In this document: positions 18,071 through 27,914 of the stretch, in pieces
Layout: every line of letters starts with the position of its first letter
How positions within the stretch are numbered: the stretch's first letter is position 1
Assembly (NCBI RefSeq): GCF_000381545.1
Contig: NZ_KB906693.1
Location: forward strand, 21,657-85,656
From: Rhodonellum psychrophilum GCM71 = DSM 17998
GTDB lineage: Bacteria; Bacteroidota; Bacteroidia; Cytophagales; Cyclobacteriaceae
Direction: 5' to 3'
DNA length: 64,000 bases
Made by a program: the position numbers and the translations under genes
The notes under the pieces: model-generated
Told to the model about the DNA's origin: nothing
The model's input: the letters and a program-made list of their open reading frames with translations, nothing else
Databases searched by the model: none

Positions 18071-18838
18071 ATGACAGATTTTCAAAAAGACGTCCAAGTC
18101 TTTTCAGAACAAAATAAAGTGGGTATAGCCGCCGGAAAAGCAGTTGTAAACTGTATACTCAAATTACTGGACAATCAGGATGTTGTTCGGATTGTCTTTG
18201 CGGCTGCGCCTTCTCAAAGTGGTATGCTTGAGTATTTGGCAGCGTCTAAGCGAATCAACTGGCAAAAAGTAGTGGCAATGAATATGGATGAATATATAGG
18301 CCTGCCCAAAAATTCAAACCAATTGTTTTCCAAATTCCTTGAAGAAAAATTATTTTCAAAAGTGGCACTGAAAGAGGTCAATCTAATCGACACACATGCC
18401 CAAACACAGGATGAAATCACAAGATATTCAAGATTGATCCATAAGGACAAGATTGATATAGTTTGTTTGGGAATAGGAGAAAATGGCCATATTGCTTTCA
18501 ATGATCCCCCTGTAGCAGACTTTGAAGATCCGGAAACGATCAAGGCAGTTGAACTGGATGAAGAGTGTAGGATACAACAAGTCAATGATGGATGCTTTGA
18601 AACAATTGAGGATGTCCCGAAATTGGCGCTCACACTGACAGTACCTACGCTGATGAAAGGAAAACACCTGTTTTGCGTGGTGTTGGGAGCCAACAAAAGC
18701 GAAGCGGTAAAAAACACGCTTATGGGTCCCCTGTCCCATTCATGTCCTGCGTCAATCCTGACCACGCATCCAAATTGTAAGTTTTATTTTGATAAAGACG
18801 CAGCAAAGGGTCTTTCGATTCCTGAACTTGAAGGTTGA
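18071..18838 (+). CDS. nagB: Glucosamine-6-phosphate deaminase
   Basis: The protein has 255 residues. Family landmarks are AAAPSQSGMLEYLA, AMNMDEYIGLPKNSNQLFSK, the catalytic-site segment LGIGENGHIAFNDPP, and KHLFCVVLGANKSEAVKNTL. The enzyme converts glucosamine-6-phosphate to fructose-6-phosphate plus ammonium in the cytoplasm, the last step of GlcNAc catabolism. It resembles the Bacteroidetes NagB-like group (shorter than E. coli NagB, 266 residues, and lacking its allosteric lid sequence). NagA is encoded 3.2 kb downstream in the same direction. Confidence 0.9.
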   Translation: MTDFQKDVQVFSEQNKVGIAAGKAVVNCILKLLDNQDVVRIVFAAAPSQSGMLEYLAASKRINWQKVVAMNMDEYIGLPKNSNQLFSKFLEEKLFSKVALKEVNLIDTHAQTQDEITRYSRLIHKDKIDIVCLGIGENGHIAFNDPPVADFEDPETIKAVELDEECRIQQVNDGCFETIEDVPKLALTLTVPTLMKGKHLFCVVLGANKSEAVKNTLMGPLSHSCPASILTTHPNCKFYFDKDAAKGLSIPELEG

Positions 18839-18858
18839 ATCATAGAATGCTTTCATGG

Positions 18859-18891
18859 GCTTCCTTTAGATTTAAAGGATCTAGAGGAAGC
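18859..18891 (+). other. Intergenic stem-loop between nagB and GH20
   Basis: GCTTCCTTTAGA (18859-18870) pairs with TCTAGAGGAAGC (18880-18891), 12 bp with one G-U pair and a 9-nt loop. There is no T tract, so it more likely marks mRNA processing or protection inside the operon than termination. Confidence 0.5.
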
Positions 18892-18985
18892 TCGGAAAGC
18901 CTAAGGTTGCAGCTAGAAAGCTATATATAGGTTGCATTCACAGAAAATACCCCAACAAAAAAAGCCAATCAAATTTCATCCCGAT

Positions 18986-20548
18986 ATGATTAGAAGAAAA
19001 CTCTTAACCATTTTATGCCTTGTTCTATTGACAGCTGCTCATATTCCTCTGTCTTTTGCAGGGGAGTCGGTAAATTCAAAAGAGGAGGATTTCAAAATTA
19101 AAGGGTTTCACCTTGATCTTAGAATCCAGGTAATGACTCCCGATGCACTCAAGGCCTTTGCGGAGGAAATGGTGGGTTTTGGTTTGAACACCTTAATCGT
19201 TGAATGGGAAGGGACATATCCTTTTGCCAAGCATGCCACTATTTCAAATGAATATTCTTACTCCCGAGAGGAAGTAGTGGAGTTTATTGAATTTTGTGAA
19301 GCGCTTGGAATCAAAGTGGTGCCCCTGCAACAAAGTTTAGGGCACGTCGAGTATATTTTAAGAAACCCGAGATATAGTCATTTAAAAGAAGACAGAAAGG
19401 ATATCTCACAAATCTGTCCCTTGAAAACTGAGGAAAGCAAGGAGCTGTTTACGGAGTTGTTTAGAGATTTGATAGAGACCCACAATTCTGACTTTATCCA
19501 CATAGGAGGAGATGAAACCTACCTTTTGGGACATTGTGAACTTTGTCGTCAGCGGGTAAGCGAAGTTGGGAAATCAAAATTGTTTGTGGATCACATGAAA
19601 ATGATCACAAACATTGTCATAGAAATGGGGAAAACTCCTTTGATGTGGGCGGATATCATTTTGAAGTATCCTGAAGCAGCAGCAGAACTGCCAAGTGAGA
19701 CAATTTTTATTGATTGGAATTATGGTTGGAAGATCAATCATTTCGGAGATATTCCGAATCTTCAGAAATTAGGATATTCCTTTTGGGGAGCTCCTTCCAT
19801 TCGGAGCCATCCGGACAACTGGTACGTAACAGATTGGCCAACACACTTCAAAAACCAAAGAGAGTTCATTCCCCATGCAAGAGAAAACAACTATACAGGG
19901 ATGGTCATGACCTCATGGTCAACTACCGGGTTGTACGGCTTTACATGGGATGTGGGATATGATGTGGTGGACATGACACAGATTAGAAATACCTATCCTA
20001 TGTCTGGATTTAGAATTTTGATAGCCAGCTATGCGGAATCCTTGAAAAACAGCAAACCAATTGATGCCAAGGAATTTATTCTTCGGTATGGCCATGAGCG
20101 ATTTGGACTGAGTGAAAATGAATCTTTGAAATTATGGGCTTTTTTATCATTTCCGCCTGAACTTATTGTCAATGGGAAGCCTGAAAAAAGCAAGAACATA
20201 GAGGAGATGAAGGAAAATTTCAGGAAAGTAAGAGAGGAATTGGTTCAAGTTTCCACCAAAAACAATGACCATGAATTTGCTCATTTCAAACTCATGGCCG
20301 ACCTGAGGATGCATTATTTAGACTTTAAAGAAATTGAAGCAATTTATAATTCAGAGACTTTTTTACAATCGATGACGCCTGAATTGGTAAGTCAATTGGA
20401 ACAGATATTGGAGGATGCCAAGGTGTTGAGCGAGAGATTCACGCAGTTGAATAAAGGATTTTTGTATGACTCGGAATTGGAGGATCAAAACAAGCTAAGA
20501 ACACAGCAGATTCTTGTGCTTCACAACCGTTTGTCAAAGTTGAAATAA
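18986..20548 (+). CDS. Hexosaminidase-D-like GH20 family glycosidase, secreted
   Basis: The protein has 520 residues from ATG 18986, which begins a signal peptide (MIRRKLLTILCLVLLTAAHI, cleavage near SFAG). The barrel shows GFHLDLRIQVMTPDALKAFA, EWEGTYPFAKHATIS, PLQQSLGHVEYILRNPRYSH and the catalytic Asp-Glu pair in HIGGDETYLLGHC (D176-E177), then MVMTSWSTTGLYG. This order matches the hexosaminidase D branch rather than chitobiases; the usual N-terminal GH20b domain is absent. It probably removes terminal GlcNAc or GalNAc in the periplasm or at the surface. The symporter gene follows 2 bp later, so they are co-translated. Confidence 0.82.
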   Translation: MIRRKLLTILCLVLLTAAHIPLSFAGESVNSKEEDFKIKGFHLDLRIQVMTPDALKAFAEEMVGFGLNTLIVEWEGTYPFAKHATISNEYSYSREEVVEFIEFCEALGIKVVPLQQSLGHVEYILRNPRYSHLKEDRKDISQICPLKTEESKELFTELFRDLIETHNSDFIHIGGDETYLLGHCELCRQRVSEVGKSKLFVDHMKMITNIVIEMGKTPLMWADIILKYPEAAAELPSETIFIDWNYGWKINHFGDIPNLQKLGYSFWGAPSIRSHPDNWYVTDWPTHFKNQREFIPHARENNYTGMVMTSWSTTGLYGFTWDVGYDVVDMTQIRNTYPMSGFRILIASYAESLKNSKPIDAKEFILRYGHERFGLSENESLKLWAFLSFPPELIVNGKPEKSKNIEEMKENFRKVREELVQVSTKNNDHEFAHFKLMADLRMHYLDFKEIEAIYNSETFLQSMTPELVSQLEQILEDAKVLSERFTQLNKGFLYDSELEDQNKLRTQQILVLHNRLSKLK

Positions 20549-20550
20549 GG

Positions 20551-22032
20551 ATGGAATTACTCGATTGGATTGTTCTGTTTGTCTATTTCCTGATGCTTTT
20601 GTCAATTGGCCTTTGGGCGTATTTCCGGGTAAAAGACTCCGCTGATTTTTATACAGCAGGAGGGAAGTTGCCCTGGTGGCTTTCAGGTATTTCCCACCAT
20701 GTCTCTGGATACAGTGGGGCAGTATTCGTCGCTTATGCTGGAATTGCCTACACACATGGATTCACCTTATATGTTTGGTGGGCCTTTACAGTGGGACTCT
20801 CCACCATGATCGCTGCATTTTACATAGCGCCAAGGTGGTCAAGGTTGAGGATTTACGCCGGAATCCAATCGCCTACGGAGTATTTGTTGATAAGATATAA
20901 TTTGCCTACGCAACAGCTGATCGCCTGGACGGGAACGATCATCAAAATTTTTGATACAGGAGGGAAGCTCGCCGCCATAGCCGTTCTCCTGAATGTATTT
21001 AGCGGCACCTCGATTGCTTTTGGAATCCTTTTGGTCGGATTGGTTTCTCTGGTTTACATTACCATCGGGGGGCTTTGGGCCGATGTATGGAATGATTTTG
21101 GACAATTTATTGTCCAGCTGCTTGCGGGTCTCACGATGTTTGTCATGATTTTACTCAAACTCGACGATGGAATCAGTGGTATCGTGACGATGTGGGACAG
21201 GCTTCCCTCCGGAAATTCCGATTTTTTCAATGATCCTTACACCATCACTTTTGCACTCGTGATGCTGGTGATTAATTTCTTTAGTTACAGTGGGGGCACT
21301 TGGAATCTTGCCACAAGATTTATCTCAACTTCTTCGGGAAAAATGGCCAAAAAAGCAGCAATATTGTCATCCCTGCTTTATTTTACATGGCCTTTGATTT
21401 TGCTTTATCCGATGTTTGCCACGCCTATTTTTTTTGAAAACATGGCTGATCCAACCCTTTCATACGGCATGATGGTTTTGGAATTTTTGCCATCTGGTTT
21501 GGTGGGTTTGGTGCTGGCCTCTTTGTTTGCCAACACATTATCCATGACGGCTTCTGATTCCAATACAGTTTCGGCGGTGATCAGTCGGGATATTCTTCCC
21601 GTTATTTTTCCTTCAATCAAAACCTATTCTAAAAGTCAACTCTTGCGGCTTGCACGAATAACAACACTTTCTTTTACAATATTGACGATCCTCACGGCAT
21701 TGAACTCTGGTTATTTCGGAGGTGTATTCGGCTTGATCATTTCATGGTTTGCAGCACTTTTGGGTCCGATCGCCATACCCATGATATTGGGATTATTGCC
21801 TGCTTTCAGGAAAAGTGACGGGAGGGTTGCCATCATTTCGATTGTCGGAGGTTTATTGACATTCATTCTCCTCAAAGTAATCCCAATTGCTTCTCTATCC
21901 ATTGAGATTGGTTCACCAATTTTAGTTTCATTTTTGTTATTTGTGATTTGTGGATATTTTAATAAAAGAAAAGTCCCTCAAAAAGTAAATGAACTTCACA
22001 TGAACCTGGGAAGAATTGAGAAAAACCTATAA
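20551..22032 (+). CDS. Sodium:solute symporter family (SSS) sugar transporter
   Basis: The protein has 493 residues and about 13-14 hydrophobic helices. The family signature is visible in the N-terminus (DWIVLFVYFLMLLSIGLWAY, DSADFYTAGGKLPWWLSGIS, HHVSGYSGAVFVAYAG) and middle (NTLSMTASDSNTVSAVISRD). It should couple sodium entry to uptake of a sugar across the inner membrane. Position between two GH20 genes and nagA makes GlcNAc or a chitobiose-like product the likely cargo. There is no separate GlcNAc kinase in the window, so phosphorylation must come from elsewhere. Confidence 0.92.
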   Translation: MELLDWIVLFVYFLMLLSIGLWAYFRVKDSADFYTAGGKLPWWLSGISHHVSGYSGAVFVAYAGIAYTHGFTLYVWWAFTVGLSTMIAAFYIAPRWSRLRIYAGIQSPTEYLLIRYNLPTQQLIAWTGTIIKIFDTGGKLAAIAVLLNVFSGTSIAFGILLVGLVSLVYITIGGLWADVWNDFGQFIVQLLAGLTMFVMILLKLDDGISGIVTMWDRLPSGNSDFFNDPYTITFALVMLVINFFSYSGGTWNLATRFISTSSGKMAKKAAILSSLLYFTWPLILLYPMFATPIFFENMADPTLSYGMMVLEFLPSGLVGLVLASLFANTLSMTASDSNTVSAVISRDILPVIFPSIKTYSKSQLLRLARITTLSFTILTILTALNSGYFGGVFGLIISWFAALLGPIAIPMILGLLPAFRKSDGRVAIISIVGGLLTFILLKVIPIASLSIEIGSPILVSFLLFVICGYFNKRKVPQKVNELHMNLGRIEKNL

Positions 22033-22035
22033 GCT

Positions 22036-23184
22036 ATGAAACACAGTATGGAAGGTCTGCACTATAAATCGCTGAAGACAATTCGGGTTGATATTGAGCA
22101 GGATATCATTTCAAATATTGCCGAAATCAAAAGCAGTAAGAATAATTATTGGATAGCACCAGGATTGGTAGATCTTCAGGTGAATGGCTTCAGAGGAAAA
22201 GATTTCAATCAAGAAGACACCAATATTGAGGATGTCGAGCTGATCACAAAATATTTATGGGAAACTGGCGTCACAACTTATTTTCCCACATTAATCACAA
22301 ACAGTGATGCAAACATCAGGCATTCCATTAAAAACATCGTCCATGCCTTCAAGGAGAAGTCAATAAAGGAAACAATCGGAGGAATCCACCTTGAAGGACC
22401 ATTCCTTTCAAAAGAGAATGGTCCTAGAGGAGCACATCCGCTTGAATTTATCCAAGCGCCCAACTGGGATCTTTTCTGTAAATGGCAAGAAATCGCCGAA
22501 GGAAAAATTAAGATGATCACACTTTCCCCCGAATGGTTAGCATCAACTGCGTTTATCAGTAAGTGTGTGGACAGGGGTGTGGTCGTCGCTATTGGTCACA
22601 CCGCTGCAAGTCCCGCACAAATCCAAGAAGCAGTAGCCGCCGGTGCGTCCATCTCAACCCATTTGGGTAATGCAACCCATGCAATGCTCCCTAGACATTC
22701 GAACTATATTTGGGAACAGCTTGCTTCTGAAGGTCTATGGTCCACCATCATTGCCGATGGTTTTCATTTGCCCGACTCCCTCTTAAAAGTATTGCTGAAG
22801 GTAAAGCCCGAAATGACTGTATTGGTAAGCGATGCAACAAAGTTTGCAGGAATGAAACCCGGCAGGTATCATAGCCACATTGGAGGAGATATTGAATTGG
22901 ATCAACAGGGCAGGCTGTTTATGAAAGATTCCCCGGATTTTTTGGCCGGATCGGCCAAGTCCCTTCTTGACTGCATAGAAAATCTAAGCAACCGCCAAAT
23001 AACTTCTCTGGCCAAAGCTATTGATATGGCCTCCATTAAAGCCCTGGAGGCAATAAAGGCAAGGCCTTCTTTTGGATTAGAAATCGGTAAAAAAGCCGAT
23101 TTAATGGTTTTTGAACAAGTAGAAGGCAAAATAAATATTGTCCAGACGATAAAGGCAGGAAAAATTGTCTATTCACGCACATGA
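22036..23184 (+). CDS. nagA: N-acetylglucosamine-6-phosphate deacetylase
   Basis: The protein has 382 residues. Amidohydrolase-fold landmarks are APGLVDLQVNGFRGKDF, GGIHLEGPFLSKENGPRGAH (metal-ligand Glu), VAIGHTAAS, THLGNATHAMLPR, TIIADGFHLP and LVSDATKFAGMKPG. The enzyme releases acetate from GlcNAc-6-phosphate to give glucosamine-6-phosphate, the NagB substrate. The gene starts 3 bp after the symporter stop and overlaps the maximal frame of the next gene by 4 bp, so it is in the operon. Confidence 0.95.
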   Translation: MKHSMEGLHYKSLKTIRVDIEQDIISNIAEIKSSKNNYWIAPGLVDLQVNGFRGKDFNQEDTNIEDVELITKYLWETGVTTYFPTLITNSDANIRHSIKNIVHAFKEKSIKETIGGIHLEGPFLSKENGPRGAHPLEFIQAPNWDLFCKWQEIAEGKIKMITLSPEWLASTAFISKCVDRGVVVAIGHTAASPAQIQEAVAAGASISTHLGNATHAMLPRHSNYIWEQLASEGLWSTIIADGFHLPDSLLKVLLKVKPEMTVLVSDATKFAGMKPGRYHSHIGGDIELDQQGRLFMKDSPDFLAGSAKSLLDCIENLSNRQITSLAKAIDMASIKALEAIKARPSFGLEIGKKADLMVFEQVEGKINIVQTIKAGKIVYSRT

Positions 23185-23228
23185 TCCAAGCATTCAATAG
23201 TTCGAAGCAGATTCACTCATTCTCAAAT

Positions 23229-24833
23229 ATGAAAAACAACATCATTTACCTACTCGCTTTTCTCACGGTATGTTGCGGAACCATTTTCAATTCAAAAGCG
23301 CAGATTATTCCACATCCATTAGAGCTGGAATATGGGTCTGGAGAGATGGTTCTTGAAAGTGACTTGGTTATTATTGCATCAAGTGAGGTTCAAAATGAAG
23401 CCGAATATCTGGCTGATTTTTTGGAAAAAGGATTTGGAAGGAAAGCTGCGATTCGGCCAATAGGAGAGGGTTTGAAACTGGTGCTGGAAAACAATTTGAT
23501 AGAGAAGTTAGGCGTCGAAGGGTATCGGCTCCGTGTTCAGGGGGATGGAATAACCATAGAGGCAGCCACTCCCACAGGGATCTTTTATGGAGTGCAAACC
23601 TTTAAGCAATTATTGCCCGTGACATTTGAACAGGGTTCAGAAAGTCAAACCATCACGATACCCTATGTGGAAATCACCGACAAGCCGAGATTTCAGTGGC
23701 GCGCCTTTATGCTGGATGAATCCAGGCATTTTATGGGGGGTATGGAAGTGAAAAAGCTTTTGGATCAAATGGCTTTGTTGAAAATGAATACCTTCCACTG
23801 GCATCTCACCGATGATCAAGGCTGGCGGATAGAAATCAAAAAATACCCAATGCTTACAGCAAAAGGAGCAAAGCGGAAAGATACCCAGATGGAATACCGC
23901 AGTGAAAAGCGATACGGGGAATCTCATGAAGGCTTCTATACCCAAGAAGAAATAAAGGAAATAATTTCTTATGCACAAGAGCGGCATATCACCATAGTCC
24001 CGGAGATAGAAATGCCCGGTCATGCCATGGCTGCCATCGCAGGTTATCCTTGGCTTGGAGCGCTGGGGACTACAGAAACAGTTCCGGAGATTTTCGGTAA
24101 AATGCCAGATTCATTTAATATTTCTGACCCAAAAGTAGTGGGTTTCTTGAAAGATGTATTGGATGAAGTGATTTCATTGTTTCCGGGGGAAGCCATCCAT
24201 ATTGGAGGAGATGAGGTGAATTATGAGTCTTGGATCAAGTCAGATGAAATTCAAGCCTTTATGGCCAAGGAAAACCTGAAATCTCCTGTGGATTTACAGA
24301 TATACTTTACAAATCAAATTTCAAATTATCTTGAGAATGCCGGTAAGCGCATGATGGGTTGGAATGAGATCATGGGAGATGACATCCACGAGGAGAGGGA
24401 AGAATCACAGGATGCTGTTGAACAGAAATTGGCTTCATCCTCCATCGTTCATTTTTGGAAAGGGGACCTTTCCTTGATCCAAAAGGCAGTTGAAGGGGGC
24501 TATCAAGTGGTAAATTCCAATCATTGGGATACTTATCTGGACTATACCTACGAGCGGTTGCCTCTTTCTAAATCCTATGCCTTCAATCCAATACCGGATG
24601 ATTTGGAAGAAAAATACCACAAAAATATACTCGGAACGGGAACCCAAATGTGGACGGAATGGACCCCCAATGTGGAAGCCTTGGAAAAACAGATTTTCCC
24701 AAGGTTGATTGCGTATGCTGAGGTGGGTTGGACTGCTTTGGAAAATAAAAATTATGAAAGGTTTTTAAAGGCTCTACAGGAGTACAAACAAAGGTTGAAA
24801 TTGACGGGAATCAGTTTTTATGAATCCCTATAA
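23229..24833 (+). CDS. Beta-N-acetylhexosaminidase, GH20
   Basis: The protein has 534 residues from ATG 23229, which starts a signal peptide (MKNNIIYLLAFLTVCCGTIF, cleavage near SKAQ). A GH20b domain (about 20-140) precedes the catalytic barrel: RFQWRAFMLDESRHFMGGME, NTFHWHLTDDQGWRIEIKKY, PEIEMPGHAMAAIAGYPWLG and HIGGDEVNYESW with the catalytic Asp-Glu at about D328-E329. It cleaves terminal beta-GlcNAc from chito-oligosaccharides or glycans, using the substrate acetamido group. It is the last gene of the locus. Confidence 0.95.
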   Translation: MKNNIIYLLAFLTVCCGTIFNSKAQIIPHPLELEYGSGEMVLESDLVIIASSEVQNEAEYLADFLEKGFGRKAAIRPIGEGLKLVLENNLIEKLGVEGYRLRVQGDGITIEAATPTGIFYGVQTFKQLLPVTFEQGSESQTITIPYVEITDKPRFQWRAFMLDESRHFMGGMEVKKLLDQMALLKMNTFHWHLTDDQGWRIEIKKYPMLTAKGAKRKDTQMEYRSEKRYGESHEGFYTQEEIKEIISYAQERHITIVPEIEMPGHAMAAIAGYPWLGALGTTETVPEIFGKMPDSFNISDPKVVGFLKDVLDEVISLFPGEAIHIGGDEVNYESWIKSDEIQAFMAKENLKSPVDLQIYFTNQISNYLENAGKRMMGWNEIMGDDIHEEREESQDAVEQKLASSSIVHFWKGDLSLIQKAVEGGYQVVNSNHWDTYLDYTYERLPLSKSYAFNPIPDDLEEKYHKNILGTGTQMWTEWTPNVEALEKQIFPRLIAYAEVGWTALENKNYERFLKALQEYKQRLKLTGISFYESL

Positions 24834-25504
24834 AGAACCGGAACAGGCCCTATTTTTTGGATCAAAAGCTATTTCTTCCAAAAACTTCGGTAGGAGTGGG
24901 GAGGCAAAACCAAGTGTAGTCCACTTTGGCATGCAGCGAAGCGGAACGGAATAGTGGGCTACTCTTGCAGTGCAGTGCCGGAGGTTGGTGAATGAAGGGA
25001 GTTGTTCCGGATTTTTTTAGGGGAGCAAACAAAATGAAGCTACCGGAGGCACATGGGAGGGGAGATCCATCCAATACTGCCGTGATAATTTCTTGAAAAA
25101 TCAAGTTTTGGTTTCTTAATCAAGCACTATTCATTCAACCCGAAAAATGCAAGAGGTTTCCAAATGGGGTTGAAATTGAAAGAAAATCCGACAATTGGCA
25201 GACCAATTCCTGATACCGATAGGGTGAAGTCAATATAAGCCAACAACGGACCAATGATCAGATAAATAAAGTTTTGAAAGGCATTCGCAATGCATAAATC
25301 AAGTTAAACTGGTAAGCGGAACAGGAATAAAAAGAATATACCATCGGCATTCCCATTGCATAAAACGGGTTAAACCCAAACCAATTCTCTCTTTCCACAA
25401 AATCACCTCCCTATTTTCCCTTTCCACTTGCCAAATCAAGAAAATCCAACCATATTGTTTGATTAACTAATCCACCCCATTAAAGAAATTACGCAATACA
25501 ATAA
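24834..25504. other. Non-coding stretch with repeats R2 (copy 2) and R1 (copy B)
   Basis: R2 at 24955-25068 (matching 6888-6985) is followed by R1 at 25163-25312 (matching 7268-7412) in the same order and orientation as in the 6.9-7.4 kb region. A partial R1 end (CATTCCCATTGCATAAAACG) recurs near 25347. No gene is seen. Confidence 0.6.
25163..25312 (+). repeat. Dispersed repeat R1, copy B
   Basis: Matches copy A (7268-7412) through AATTCCTGATACCGATAGGG, TGAAGTCAATATAAG, CAACGGACCAATGATCAGAT and GGCATTCGCAATGCATAAAT. Confidence 0.65.
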
Positions 25505-27106
25505 ATAGCAAAGGCAGACATCGATTTTGAGAAGGAACTCTGGGATGCGGCAAACGAACTGAGAGGGGCTGTATCTGAGAATAATTAAAAGAACTATATT
25601 TTGCCGCTGGTATTTTTGAAGCACCTCAGCGAGCGGTATGAGCTGGTGCATGAGAAGATCCTGAACTTACTCCGGGATCCAAAATCCGAGTATTATACCA
25701 ATGACAAAGAGGAGATCAGCTATGTGCTGGAAGACAATGACGAATACCGGTCCAGAAACACCTTTAAAATCCCCAAAACGGCTTCCTGGCAATACCTGAA
25801 GGACAATGCGGAGCAGGATGATATCAAAGTAAAGGTCGATGATGCCTTTGATGTGATCCAGGAACTGCTGACGGGCTATAATCCCCAGCTGAACAACCTG
25901 CTGCCCCGGATTTTTGTCAGAAGTGAGTTGTCCCCGAAGCAGACAGGTGGGATCATCAACCTGCTTTCCCATCCCAAATTCTCAGAAAAGGAAAACCCGG
26001 AGAGTGATATCCTGGGCAGGATCTATGAATATTATATCGGGCGTTTTGCCATGGCGGAAGGCTCGGGTGCAGGACAGTTTTTCACGCCGGGCAGCATCGT
26101 CCGCCTCTTGGTGGAAATGCTGGAACCTTACAAGGGAAGGATCTTTGATCCGGCATGTGGCAGCGGCGGGATGTTTGTCCAAAGCCTGAAGTTTATCCAG
26201 GAGCATGGCGGCAATAAAAAAGACATTGCCATCTACGGGCAGGAGATGACGGCGCAGACCCTGCGGCTTTGCCTGATGAACCTGATGCTGCGCAACCTCT
26301 CCTTTGACATCAAGCTGGGCAACTCCCTCCTGGATGATAAATTTCCGGAGCTGAAGGCGGATTTTATCATCGCCAACCCGCCCTTTAACGTCAGCAACTG
26401 GCATCCCGAAGACCTGCCGGATGGGGATCCGCGACTCTTTGGTCCCAAGGAGGAATTCACCACCGACGGCTCTGCCAATTACATGTGGATGCAGACCTTC
26501 TGTCACCACCTCAGCGATACCGGCACCGCGGGCATCGTAATGGCCAACGGCGCCATGACTTCCAATACAAAAGGCGAGAAAAACGTCCGACAGCACATGG
26601 TGGACAAGAGCATGGTGGACTGCATCGTCCGGCTACCGGACAAGTTGTTCCTGACCACCGGCATTCCTGCTTGTCTTTTTATCCTGAGCAAAAACCGGGA
26701 TGGCAAGGACGGCATTCACCGCGAGCGGAGCGGAGAAATCCTTTTTATAGACGCCTCCAAAATGGGAGCGATGGTAAGCCGTAAACTGCGGGTTTTCAAT
26801 GATGAAGATGTCAGTAAGGTAACCGATAATTACCACCGATGGCGGAATACGGCCGAAGTGAATGCAGCAAACCAGTCCATTCCCTATGCCGACACAGACG
26901 GTTTCAGCAAAGCCGCAACCCTGGCGGAAGTACAGAAACAGGATTACAAACTGACGCCGGGCATTTATGTAGGCACCGAATCGGAAGAAGATGATGGTAT
27001 TCCCTTTGAAGAAAAGATGGCCGGGCTGAAGGCCACTTTGCTCGAGCAGTTTGAAAAGGGGGAGGAACTGAAAAGGAAGATATTGGCTAATTTTGAAAAA
27101 TTGTAA
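25505..27106 (+). pseudogene. hsdM: Type I restriction-modification methyltransferase HsdM, start codon and early codon lost
   Basis: The region from 25601 is an intact HsdM body: IFDPACGSGGMFVQSLKFI (AdoMet motif I), ANPPFN (motif IV, NPPF), then VRLPDKLFLTTGIPACLFIL. Upstream the same frame reads AKADIDFEKELWDAANELRG, AVSENN, stop, KNYILPLVFLKHLSERYE, the usual HsdM N-terminus. Where ATG is expected there is ATA (25505-25507), and the expected Tyr codon is TAA (25586-25588). A TTG at 25601 is the only nearby alternative start and would remove about 32 residues. I infer a recently inactivated or poorly expressed modification subunit. It should methylate adenines with HsdS. Confidence 0.8.
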
Positions 27107-27198
27107 GCATATGAAAAACAGGCAATAGCACTATAATCTATAGTTTTAAAAGTTCCCAAATTGAGAATTTTATCCTATCTTTGCATAAGCTGAAAATA

Positions 27199-27495
27199 AT
27201 GGAAAGAATTTTTGCAAAAAGTACTTTAAGAGCTTATTGGGAGAAACATCCCGAAACAGAGCAGTATCTAAAAACCTGGTATGATACGGCAATTGATGCG
27301 GACTGGAAAACACCCAATGATGTGAAACAAAGTTACGCCAATGCAAGCATACTTAAAGACAGCAGGATAGTATTCAACATCAAGGGGAATGCATATCGTT
27401 TGGTAGCAAAATTCAATTTCGAAAAACAGTGGATCTTCATCAGATTTATCGGAACCCACAGTGAATATGACAAAATTAATGCAGATACGATTTAA
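27199..27495 (+). CDS. higB: HigB-family mRNA interferase toxin
   Basis: The protein has 98 residues from ATG 27199. The segments MERIFAKSTLRAYWEKHPET, WKTPNDVKQSYANASILKDS and RIVFNIKGNAYRLVAKFNFE, then WIFIRFIGTHSEYDKI, match the HigB_toxin subgroup of the RelE-like fold, with the terminal GTHxEYDK motif. Such toxins cleave mRNA on ribosomes. The toxin-before-antitoxin order and the 9-bp gap to higA are typical. The pair lies between hsdM and the KilA-N gene, inside the restriction locus. Confidence 0.9.
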   Translation: MERIFAKSTLRAYWEKHPETEQYLKTWYDTAIDADWKTPNDVKQSYANASILKDSRIVFNIKGNAYRLVAKFNFEKQWIFIRFIGTHSEYDKINADTI

Positions 27496-27504
27496 AGATG
27501 CAAT

Positions 27505-27873
27505 ATGGAACTTAGGCCAATAAAAACAGAAGACGATTATCAGGCAGCTCTAATGAGGCTTGAAAAAATATTTGATGCCCCGGTGGGAACCGTGGAAAGC
27601 GATGAGGCTGATATTCTGGCTTTGATGGTGGATGATTATGAAAAGAAGAAATATCCGATCGAAGCTCCGGACCCGATCGAAGCGATTAAGATACGCATGG
27701 AAGAGCTGCAGCTCAAGCAAAAAGACCTGGTAAATATCATCGGCGGAAAAAGCAGGGTATCTGAAGTTTTGAACAGAAAAAGGCGGCTGACCGTGGAAAT
27801 GATCCGAAACCTGAACGAAAAACTTCATTTATCCCCTGGGCTTTTGATTTCCGACTATGAATTGTTGAATTGA
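27505..27873 (+). CDS. higA: HigA-type antitoxin with XRE helix-turn-helix
   Basis: The protein has 122 residues. The N-terminal half (MELRPIKTEDDYQAALMRLE, DEADILALMVDDYEKKKYPI) is the HigA dimerisation part. Residues about 60-115 form a Cro/C1-type HTH (IRMEELQLKQKDLVNIIGGK, SRVSEVLNRKRRLTVEMIRN). It should neutralise HigB and repress the operon. Confidence 0.92.
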   Translation: MELRPIKTEDDYQAALMRLEKIFDAPVGTVESDEADILALMVDDYEKKKYPIEAPDPIEAIKIRMEELQLKQKDLVNIIGGKSRVSEVLNRKRRLTVEMIRNLNEKLHLSPGLLISDYELLN

Positions 27874-27914
27874 AAAAAACAGCACAATGAAAATTTGATT
27901 TAACCCAAGTTGAT

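Noticed and set aside
25982..26596. Minus-strand frame of about 200 codons antisense to hsdM
   Set aside because: It mirrors the hsdM coding frame and shows no recognisable protein features.
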